Shown piece after piece: positions 13,503 through 25,100 of a DNA stretch of 64,000 nt. Within the stretch, counting starts at the first letter, position 1. Each line of letters starts with the position of its first letter. The notes under the pieces were generated by a model. The model saw only the letters and a program-made list of their open reading frames with translations, was not told the origin of the DNA and made no database searches. The stretch spans positions 47,683,986-47,747,985 of the forward strand of contig NC_054541.1 of NCBI RefSeq assembly GCF_017654505.1, given 5' to 3'. The stretch comes from Polyodon spathula. Lineage: Eukaryota; Chordata; Actinopteri; Acipenseriformes; Polyodontidae. A program made the position numbers and the translations under genes.

Positions 13503-14360
13503 CGCCAGTTAAAATGCTTCAAAAATTACAAAGTAGCCTGTCCTCAAATAAATAATGATAAAGGGTGAATTATGACAATAAGCAATAGAAGAAAAAATAC
13601 TGGAGCCATCCCACTTTGTTGCATGTATCAAGGAGGTTATAGGTTCTTTGTGTGAGGGAGAGTCCAGTAATTAGAATAAAGTTGATCAAGTTCACTACTT
13701 TTTCCACTTGCTAACATTAATACTGTTGTAGCATTGCCAATAGATCACGCGGCGCAGTGTGGTATGCTCGTTGCCTCCTCTGCCTGCTACTGTGTATTTC
13801 GGTAGGGCACGCTTTCAATGACTGGCTGTACTAATGAGCACTTGCAAGGATAAATATAGCAAGAGCAGTCTCAGCAAATGCTTGTGTGTTTGTTCCGTGG
13901 TATGGGATCTGCTGAACCCCTTACTTCAAGCGCGGCCGTTTGACAAACACAGGCAGCTAAAGTGGAGCGGGTGTCTTCAGCACCGGGCTCATGAAGAATA
14001 TAGACGCAAGACTTCGTTTTAAATGAGGTGTGTGTGTGTTTGTTTAACTTTAGGTAAGCATACAAGCATGGGTCGCAGATGTTTGTACTTTTGTATGTTC
14101 AGTTTTTATTTTGAGGTGAAGTCAGGGAAAGCACTTGTTTGTCTCAGAGTAGGCTACTTGTTTGTTTATTTTAAGATAGTTAAATAAAGCGAGAGACGTT
14201 GGTGAAATATACGAAGACAATGATATATGAGGCTGTGGATTATATTTCAGATATGTGAACATGGCTGGGCTGGGGGTGGGGGAGCGGGGGGCTTATCAGC
14301 TTTTAAGTTTTAATGGCCGGTGACCCGCCTCACCCGACTAAAGTGAACCTGCTTTGTCTG
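12700..14360. other. intergenic DNA upstream of BEST3
   Basis: Lies between the candidate minus-strand promoter near 12.6 kb and the first BEST3 coding exon. It would contain the BEST3 promoter and any 5'-UTR exon, but I could not fix either. A GATA microsatellite is listed separately. Confidence 0.35.
13434..13501. repeat. (GATA)n microsatellite
   Basis: About 17 tandem ATAG/GATA units, nearly perfect, flanked by degenerate units on the left (from about 13396). Confidence 0.93.
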
Positions 14361-14378
14361 TAGCTTTGTCCCCTCAAG

Positions 14379-14432
14379 ATGACCGTACTGTGTACATTAA
14401 CACGGCAGAAACTCTCTTTCGACTCAAGATGA
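14379..14432 (+). other. upstream ORF overlapping the BEST3 start codon
   Basis: Seventeen codons plus stop begin at ATG 14379. The TGA stop (14430-14432) overlaps the BEST3 ATG (14429-14431) as ATGA. The two starts share the 13-base context CTCAAGATGACCG, which suggests a small local duplication of the initiation site. The uORF is in the mRNA only if transcription starts upstream, or if the AG at 14362-14363 is the acceptor of this exon. Confidence 0.45.
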
Positions 14433-17400
14433 CCGTGACGTACTCCAGCAAGGTAGCCAATGCGACGTTCTTCGGGTTTCACAGACTGCTTTTGCGATGG
14501 AGAGGCAGCATCTATAAACTGCTGTACCGCGAGTTCCTCGTCTTTGTAGGGCTGTACACCGCGCTGAGCATCCTCTACAGGTACGCTTCTTTTTACAGAA
14601 CACAATGATGTACTGGGGAAAAGGTAGATAACGCCTCAATGCACATTTTCATTTTACGCTAATTCCCTTTTCACTCGGGTCATTTGTTTGTATTGAAATA
14701 ACATGTTTGAATATCTCAAGATACAGGCATGTGAGAAATGCTGAATTGCAGTCACAGAAATCACTCTGCAAATGATTTAAGATTTGAAGCAACCGGTTGA
14801 AAAAGTGCATTTTCCAGGTTTTACTGTGAGTTTAATAAGACACATCTCGGCTTGTTACCTGTACACACTATGGCTAATGAAGCTGGTAGTAAAACCTGGA
14901 ATGGGTGTAATTGCTATGCAATAGGAGTATTATTCCCAACCCTGGATATAGTACTAGCTGCTTGCATTGATTACAATCGTGTTCAATAATACAATACATT
15001 TTCAATAACCGTAATGTACATGTAAGTCAGATTTTTAATAATTAAAAACACAAAAAAGCTATAAACATAGTCTATATTATGATACCATACTTTGCATCTA
15101 GAACATTCAAATGCTTAAATGTAACCATTCTTATCTTAGGCGTTTATTTTTGATATTAAGTGGGTTAGAAATGAGTTGCTTTTACTAGACAATCAGCAGG
15201 CGTTAAAGGGAGCTGCAGCATTTCAATTCACTGCTGCTTAGACCTCCAAAACAGCCCCCTTTACATTTTACAGTGTAGACGTGTAGCACATTATTAAAAT
15301 TACAGCGAAGGAAACAGAGGTGAACTGTTCTGTTCGTTCCAGTTGTAGCTTATCTGCATTTTATTTTCCTTACAATTCATTATCCTGGCTAACTTTGCTT
15401 TAGCTATAGGGCAGTATTAACCCTTCTGTCCTTGCAGTTAAATATCTCGTAGCTACATTGTGTGTGGGCAGGCCTGGTAAGTGTTGTGGCTTCAAAAGCA
15501 GGTGGTATCCATGCATACTGTACAGAGATGCATGTTCAGCAACAGGTCGTGTAAGGTGTTGTTTGTGTGTACCATAGTATGGAAGCCAAGTATTTGAATT
15601 GTCTATTTTCTATCCACTGCAGATTATTTCTTTCAGAAAAACAAAAACGTTACTTTGAAAAGGCGTCTCTTTACTGCGATAAATATGCTGAGCAAATCCC
15701 TGTAACGTTTGTGCTGGGTGAGTGCCTGCACCCGCAGGGCAGCACGCAGAGGGAGAGCAGGGATGGACGCAGCAGGCTTTGCATGAGAGTGTGGTGCACC
15801 AGAACATCCACAATGAGCTACAAACAAGCACACTGATGTTAATAATAACAGTCAGAGGCTGCTGGCTTGGGAGTGATGGTCTAACCGTTTCGTACAGTAG
15901 TAATTGTTTGTTTTTTTTATTTTTGCTTTCCTCCCTGCATTTTGTGTGTGACACTTTTTAAACCTTGGCTGAAGGTCACCTTTTAACCGTGCCCAGAATG
16001 CACTATTCTAGCCACACATTATCCAGGTACATTTGCTAAGAAACATTATTTATATCATCCATAACTTTTTTTGCAAAATTTCTAAACTCTAAAACAAACT
16101 TAATACATTAATTGTTAAACATTTCAACCAGAAGTCCTGAATGTCTTCAGTTGAATCAGAGTTTAATTTAGTATTTCTACTGTGAGTTTCACATTATTGA
16201 TAACCTTTGCTTTGCTTCCAAGCCAGCACTTTGAAGGTGCATGCTTCAAATCCAGCTTCCTTTAACTGTTAGTCTTTGCAATCACCTAGGCGGGTTTCTG
16301 AATTCTCCTCCAATAAGAAAACAGGCATAGATATTGTTTTTACAGAACAATGATTTCATGTCCACGTTGGAGCACTCATATAGCAATGTGAGGCAAAGGT
16401 TAAATCATTGATAATTGCTTAACTCGTCCACTTGAATAGTTCATGTTTCCCAGTGGGAGTTTGGTGTAGGACACACTGCTACCTGGTGGCAGAGTAATGG
16501 AATTTGGTTTCTTTGTATTTGATTTGAACTCAAAAGAAGCTGACATGGTTAACCCAAGCCAATAATGTAAGTACAGCACAGAAAGCAGGTCCAGAGGACA
16601 CAGCTGGAAGTGAAGTGCAAGTAAGGAGAGAAGGTAGGAGACGCTTCTTTACACAGTGAGGGCATGTGGGCATGTTGTTGATACTGAATCTGACCCAGTT
16701 TGACAACGTTTTGAGATCAATCAGCTGCTACAAACCGTAAAAGCAATAATGGGCAGAATGGCCTGCTCCCATCTGTACAGAACATCTTCTTATGCTCTTA
16801 AAACAAGTTGTCATCATAGAATAGTATTTCAGCAAGGATCGTAAAGGGCAAGTCACATCTGTATTTTCTGAACCCCTTTAAAACTAATAACTAATAGGGT
16901 ACTTATTCAAATTGCTAATAATGCATATTACGTATATACAGTACTGTGCAAAAGTTTTAGGCAGGTGTGAAAAAAATGCTGTAAAGTAAGAATGCTTTCA
17001 AAAATAGACATGTTAATAGTTTATATTTCTCAATTAACAAAATGCAAAGTTAGTGAACAGAAGAAAAATCTAAATCAAATCCATATTTGGTGTGACCACC
17101 CTTTGCCTTCAAAACAGCATCAATTCTTCTTGGTACGCTTGCACAAAGTCAGGGATTTTGTAGGCATATAGTCAGGTGTATGATTAAACAATTATACCAA
17201 ACAGGTGCTAATGATCATCAACTGAATATGTAGGTTGAAACACAATCATTAACTGAAACAGAAACAGCTGTGTAGGAGGAATAAAACTGGGTGAGGAACA
17301 GCCAAACTCAGCTAACAAGGTGAGGTTGCTGAAGACAGTTTACTGTCAAAAGTCATACACCATGGCAAGACTGAGCACAGCAACAAGACACAAGGTAGTT

Positions 17401-19109
17401 ATACTGCATTAGCAAGGTCTCTCCCAGGCAGAAATTTCAAGGCAGACAGCGGTTTCCAGATGTGCTGTCCAAGCTCTTTTGAAGAAGCACAAAGAAACGG
17501 GCAACGTTGAGGACCGTAGACGCAGTGGTCGGCCAAGGAAACTTACTGCAGCAGATGAAAGACACATCATGCTTACTTCCCTTCGTAATCGGAAGATGTC
17601 CAGCAGTGCCATCAGCTCAGAATTGGCAGAAAACAGTGGGACCCTGGTACACCCATCTACTGTCCGGAGAAGTCTGGTCAGAAGTGGCCTTCATGGAAGA
17701 CTTGCAGCCAAAAAGCCATACCTCTGACGTGGAAACAAGGCCAAGCGACTCAACTATGCACGAAAACACAGGAACTGGGGTGCAGCAAAATGGCAGCAGG
17801 TGCTCTGGACTGATGAGTCAAAATTTGAAATATTTGGCTATAGCAGAAGGCAGTTTGTTCACCGAAGAGCTGGAGAGCGATACACTGCAGGCAACAGTGG
17901 AGGTTCCTTGCAAGTTTGGGGCTGCATTTCTGCAAATGGAGTTGGGGGATTTGGTCAGAATTAATGGTCTCCTTAATGCTGAGAAGTACAGGCAGATACT
18001 TATCCATCATGCAGTACCATCAGGGAGGCATCTGATTGGCCCCAAATTTATTGTGCAGCATGACAACGACCCCAAACATACAGCGAAAGTCATTAAGAAC
18101 TATCTTCAGCGTAAAGAAGAGCAAGGAGTCCTGGAAGTGATAGTATGGCCCCCACAGAGCCCTGATCTCAGCATCATCGAGTCTGTATGGGATTACATGA
18201 AGAGAGAGAAGCAACTGAGGCTGCCTAAATCCACAGAAGAACTGTGGTTAGTTCTCCAAGATGTTTGGGCCAACCTACCTGTCAAGTTCCTTCAAAAACT
18301 GTGTGCAAGTGTACCTAGAAGAATTGATGATGTTTTGAAGACAAAGGGTGGTGTGAGGCGAGAGTGTATTAAATGGAATGTCCAGACAGTAATTTATGTG
18401 TACAGAAATAAAATAATTTATTTTTATTATCTGTACACAACAAAATAATTAAATAACAAAAGAAAACAAAATGGTGTGAGGGAAGGAGTGCAGGGGTGAA
18501 ATCCAAAACAAACCGTGATGACTCGTCTTTAATCGTCTTCATGGCGAACCATACATAAACAAAAAAAGACAAAAGAAATGTTAGTGTTTTTTGTTTTAAA
18601 AATCCCGCTGCACCAAACCAGTCTCTCCCTCCACCGGTTACTCCTCCTATTTTACTTTCGGACTAACCCCGAACACAGTAGTACGTTCCCTTTAGTATGT
18701 AATGTCCCGCCTCTGTAGTCAGTGGAACACCAATCCCCAACTGACAAGTGTCCTTATCCTTCACTTGACTCCAGTGGCTGAAATTTACATACTCATACTT
18801 CCGCCCCTCACCAAGGTGCCGCCCCTCAAAAAGATGACTTTTGCCATGGTCACGAGATCTTGGTAAGGGAAGTCCCGAGTTGGTTTGATGCCATCTACTG
18901 TCGGGAGGCTGAATCACATTCCGAAATCCCTTTGACTCATCACAGGTGGTCACACCAAATATTGATTTGGTGTAGATTTTTCTTCTGTTCACTCACTTTG
19001 CATTTTGTTAATTGATAAATATAAACTATTAACATGTCTATTTTTGAAAGCATTCTTACTTTACAGCATTTTTTCACACCTGCCTAAAACTTTTGCACAG
19101 TACTGTACG

Positions 19110-19193
<84 letters not shown>

Positions 19194-22100
19194 AGAGACG
19201 GCTTTTCCAGAGTACATGCCCCCTCTGTTGCTGTCTTGCTCAGGTTTCTACGTGACGCTGGTGGTGAACCGCTGGTGGAACCAGTTTGTGAACCTGCCCT
19301 GGCCGGACCGGCTCATGTTACTGGTCTCGGGCAGTGTGCAGGGCAGGGACGAGCACGGCCGACTCCTGCGCAGGACCCTGATGCGCTACGTCAACCTCAC
19401 CTCTCTGCTCATCTTCCGCTCTGTCAGCACGGCCGTCTGCAAGCGCTTCCCGACCATGGACCATGTGGTCGAAGCAGGTGCCTGGTAGTTACAAGATGGC
19501 TCCCATTTGCCCCATAATGCACTAGCACCAGAGGCGTAATTTACACAGGGGACATGCCCCACTCACTTTTTCAATGACAGAAAATGTCCCCCCTTACATT
19601 GCAGCAGTACTGAAAGTTTTATACAATGATTCTCAATTCCCAGTTCTGTTGTCCAGTATTGAATATCATTTCCCAGACCGGCTGCCATCTTGCTTAGAGG
19701 CAGGTGTGATTCTGCTTGTGCTCCCTGGTCTTGAGAAATCATGTGATATTTTGACCTTTCATCTTCATGGTAAAGTATAGAAGGTCACAATATCTCAGAA
19801 ACAAAAAAACACTCACACAGTAGAAAGGCAAGGGGAGGGTAAAAATGATCAGTAGTGTCCAGTGTTTACGCCTTACATGCGCTTTGCGTTTAACATGGGT
19901 TACGTAACAGAATGTATGGCATTGTTTTCCAGTTTGAAGCATTTCTTTTCTTTGTGAGCAGGGTTCATGACTCCCGAGGAGAGAAAGATTTTTGAAAACC
20001 TCAAGTCTCCCCATCTTAAATATTGGATCCCGGTGGCGTGGTTTGTGACCCTGGTGAACAAGGCGCGGAAGGAGGGGCGGATACAGGACAGCGTGGACCT
20101 GCAGACCATCATGATCGTAGGTACTGCAGTGGCCAGCTGTCACGAGGCAACGGCAGGGACAGCCAGAGCCCAGTGTGCAGTGGGGCTTGTTGAAGAGCAG
20201 CTGTGTGTTCAGTCTCAGCACTGTTATTTATATAAAAAAAGAGAGTTCACCTTTAAAAACACAATAGTCATATTGGAGAAGAATCTAACGTGGCAGTATA
20301 TGGTCATTCCCTGACCCTTGTACTATCCCTGACAATATGATATACAGTGATAGAATGCTTGTAAACAAAAGCCCAGATGATAAGTCTTTGATACAAGCTT
20401 CCTCTGCATTGTATCCAGAATGAAGCTTTGCATTCCTCTGTTTGTGGATTCAGTGTTTAGGAAGTACGATCCATCTGAACAGCTTTGCTTTGAACGATTG
20501 TTGCTGCTGCGATTGTTTTTCCTTGTTCTTTCTGTAGGAATTGAATAAATTTAGATCGTGGTGTTCTACCCTATTTGGTTATGACTGGGTTGGCATTCCT
20601 CTTGTATACACACAGGTAATGTTGTTTTTATATTATTATTAGTTAGTGCAGTGTTCCTGTGATGGTATTTCACACGTTTAGTCATGCATTCTAGTACATG
20701 CTCAGCGGCAGTCCCAGAGTTAATATAAAAAAGCCAAACATGTAGGAGTCCTGAAATAATAAACATATTTTTAAAAAATGCCAATTCAGAAAGTATTTTT
20801 CTAAAGCTCTGTGAATAGGGAAGGGAAAAATGCTTTCCTGTTTGTATTGCCTGCTGTGCTGACTGCAGAAAACAGTGTTGTAATCTCACAGCACACCCTG
20901 CTTCCACAACTGAGGTCAGACCTGCAACCAGTCCCCATGGTACCCCTTTACTGATCACTATGCTGACTATTACATTGCTATTAAATTATAAATGTTTGAC
21001 ATAGTACTTTACCTGCTTGAGTTCCTGCGATTCCATGAAATTCATCCTGCATTTCACAGGTTGTCTTACCAATCCTGTTATCCATTACTATTGAACACTC
21101 AGTTGAGCTGAATTTTGAAACACTACATTTGAAAAAGACTTCCAGTCGAAACGCTTGTCATTGGATTTGAGTTTCTTTTAGTGTTTCTAAATTCACGAAT
21201 CCTGCCGGCATTTAGTGACTTCAGCTACTCTGACAACATCCCAGATCCCAGCCCAGGATGTGCTCTACAGCAGCCTGGCTGAGCTGTATTTCAGTATCAT
21301 TGCATATCCCCTGTGAAGCTCCCTGCTGACCAGATCCCAGTCTGGGACGTGCTCTACAGCAGCCTGGCTGAGCTGTATTTCAGTATCATTGCATATCCCT
21401 TGTGAAGCTCCCTGCTGACCAGATCCCAGCCCGGGATGTGCTCTACAGCAGCCTGGCTGAGCTGTATTTCAGTATCATTGCATATCCCCTGTGAAGCTCC
21501 CTGCTGACCAGATCCCAGCCCGGGATGTGCTCTACAGCAGCCTGGCTGAGCTGTATTTCAGTATCATTGCATATCCCCTGTGAAGCTCCCTGCTGACCAG
21601 ATCCCAGCCCGGGATGTGCTCTACAGCAGCCTGGCTGAGCTGTATTTCAGTATCATTGCATATCCCCTGTGAAGTCTCTGCTGACCCCTGTCCTGCTCTC
21701 CAGGTCGTCACTCTAGCAGTGTACACCTTCTTCTTTGCCTGTCTGATAGGACGTCAGTTCTTGGACCCCAACCAAGGCTATGCAGGTCATGACCTTGACA
21801 TGTACATCCCTGTCTTCACTTTCCTGCAGTTCTTCTTCTATGCAGGCTGGCTGAAGGTTAGTGCGTGCTTTTATTTTTTCAGTTTGTTATTATATTAGGT
21901 AAATCAATCAATCTATCTCTTTGATCAACTAATACCGCTGAATAAGGCACCGCTGCACTTTATTAGAGCATTTTACAGCTCTTTGAAATCACACAGTATT
22001 GTATCAACCACCATGGTTATCCCAGTTTTACACCTAAAATAGGTGGTTGATAATCCCAGGATAACTACGAATATATGGTTAAGCAACGCAACATGATTCC

Positions 22101-25100
22101 CCAATGCTGGAAAATTCTCAAAAAATATATCTGATCAAACCAGCCCCCTGTTTACCTTTCTTGTATTTATTGTATCTTGTAAAGCGCTTTGTGATAGTGT
22201 TCCACTAATAAAGGCGCTATAGAAAATAAAGATTGACTGATTAATTAATTGGATGTAAGTAACCACTATAAAAATATAATGTTTTTCAACTTGTGTACGA
22301 TATTCTAATATCCTGCAAACTGAACATGACATAGATTTCATTTATCCTTTGCATCAAGCATACCTGTATACCTCGAATTTGTCCTTAGGTGGCTGAGCAG
22401 CTTATAAACCCTTTTGGAGAAGATGACGATGACTTTGAGATTAATTGGTGCATAGACAGAAACCTGCAGGTCAGTGAGATCAGGGGGACCCAGGAATACA
22501 TGTCACACTCACGGGACAACCAACAGCGTGTTCTCTGGTGTTTAATATACACTATCACTAAAGACAGGAGCTTAGCACAATATGCCAGTAGCTATGGTCG
22601 GAGTGGCTATTAGAATTGTCCGTCAGATATATCTAGGTCCAGGGTTGCCCTAATAAAATTTTACCACAGTATATTTGCAGATTTGTAGTTGTACCCTGGT
22701 TTTCCCATGGTTATGCTATGCGTTTACCATAGTTTACCCTGGGTTGCCACATTTATTATTACACTTTACCATACTTCGCTATTCTTTACAATGGTTACGT
22801 ATGTGCCACCATGCTTTCACCATGTTTTATTACACTTTGTTATGTCTTTACTGTGGGAAACATTCATTAGGGTGAATTCATTGCTGAACACAGTGTTTGG
22901 CTCCCCTACCTGGGTTTGGCCAACCCTGACCTAGCTACGTGTGCTGCTCCAGCCGCGGTCTGATTTATTAATAAATTCATTTAAACTGTGCAGGTTTCCC
23001 TTCTGGCTGTGGATGAAATGCACATGAACGTGCCGAGGATGCAGAAAGATATCTACTGGAACGACTCGGATGTGCGTCCGCCGTACACTCTAGCAGCTGC
23101 CGATTACTGCATCCCATCATTCCTGGGCTCCACCATCGACATGGGGTAAACCTGCATCAACATGACTGATTCAATCTGAAACTAGAGATATGGGGTACAC
23201 CTGCATCAACATGACTGATTCAATCTGAAACTAGAGATATGGGGTACACCTGCATCAACATGACTGATTCAATCTGAAACCAGAGACATGGGGTAAACCT
23301 GCATCAACATGACTGATTCAATCTGAAACCAGAGACATGGGGTAAACCTGCATCAACATGACTGATTCAATCTGAAACCAGAGACATGGGGTAAACCTGC
23401 ATCAACATGACTGATTCAATCTGAAACCAGAGACATGGGGTAAACCTGCATCAACATGACTGATTCAATCTGAAACCAGAGACATGGGGTAAACCTGCAT
23501 CAACATGACTGATTCAATCTGAAACCAGAGACATGGGGTAAACCTGCATCAACATGACTGATTCAATCTGAAACCAGAGACATGGGGTAAACCTGCATCA
23601 ACATGACTGATTCAATCTGAAACCAGAGACATGGGGTAAACCTGGATCAACATGACTGATTCAATCTGAAACCAGAGACATGGGGTAAACCTGGATCAAC
23701 ATGACTGATTCAATCTGAAACCAGAGACATGGGGTAAACCTGCATCAACATGACTGATTCAATCTGAAACCAGAGACATGGGGTAAACCTGCATCAACAT
23801 GACTGATTCAATCTGAAACCAGAGACATGGGGTACACCTGCATCAACATGACTGATTCAATCTGAAACCAGAGACATGGGGTAAACCTGCATCAACATGA
23901 CTGATTCAATCTGAAACCAGAGACATGGGGTAAACCTGCATCAACATGACTGATTCAATCTGAAACCAGAGACATGGGGTACACCTGCATCAACATGACT
24001 GATTCAATCTGAAACCAGAGACATGGGGTAAACCTGCATCAACATGACTGATTCAATCTGAAACCAGAGACATGGGGTAAACCTGCATCAACATGACTGA
24101 TTCAATCTGAAACCAGAGACATGGGGTAAACCTGCATCAACATGACTGATTCAATCTGAAACCAGAGACATGGGGTAAACCTGCATCAACATGACTGATT
24201 CAATCTGAAACCAGAGACATGGGGTAAACCTGCATCAACATGACTGATTCAATCTGAAACCAGAGACATGGGGTAAACCTGCATCAACATGACTGATTCA
24301 ATCTGAAACCAGAGACATGGGGTAAACCTGCATCAACATGACTGATTCAATCTGAAACCAGAGACATGGGGTAAACCTGCATCAACATGACTGATTCAAT
24401 CTGAAACCAGAGACATGGGGTAAACCTGCATCAACATGACTGATTCAATCTGAAACCAGAGACATGGGGTAAACCTGCATCAACATGAGTGATTCAGTCT
24501 GAAACCAGAGACATGGGGTACACCTGCATCAACATGACTGATTCAATCTGAAACCAGAGACATGGGGTACACCTGCATCAACATGACTGATTCAATCTTA
24601 AACCAGAGACATGGGGTAAACCTGCATCAACATGAGTGATTCAATCTGAAACCAGAGACATGGGGTACACCTGCATCAACATGACTGATTCAATCTGAAA
24701 CGCTACTAGGAGAAACCAGAGACCCATAATGTGCTGTCTGCAGACAATGACCTCCATGGTTTACGTATAGCATGAGATACACAGCCCCATGGAAAAGCAT
24801 CGTGTTTGTAAACCCAGTCTTCACCTCAGTATTTACGGCATTATCCCTCACAACACATATTGTATCCCATGTCTTATAAGAACTTGAAACATATCCCACA
24901 GGATTGTTTTGTGTACGAACATGTCTTTAGCTAAATTCCTACTGTAAATTGCTGCAGCAGCATTACTGTATTCTGTGCCTGTTTGTCTTCCCAGACTGTC
25001 TCACAACGTGTTCCAGCAGCAGGAGGATGCTGAGATGGAGGAGCTGAAGCAGCGGTTTCAGGAATCAGTCCTAGGCAGAGTGCAGCGGATACTCAGCGTT

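Larger units (their letters stand above)
16939..19105 (+). mobile_element. Tc1-like transposon, DD38E-type, containing a solo LTR
   Basis: Bounded by long, nearly perfect inverted repeats of about 107 bp (16939-17046 and 18998-19105) that begin CAGTACTGTGCAAAAGTTTT, with TA on both sides (16937-16938, 19106-19107), the expected Tc1 target duplication. Total length is 2.17 kb, of which 593 bp is a later LTR insertion, so the element itself is about 1.57 kb. The internal transposase is broken. I count 38 residues between the second Asp and the Glu; a DD38E sibling family of Tc1 elements (Intruder) has been described in animals. It lies in BEST3 intron 2. Confidence 0.88.

Noticed and set aside
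23138..24705. CRISPR-like array
   Set aside because: Units are contiguous with no unique spacers, and the genome is a vertebrate. It is a minisatellite.
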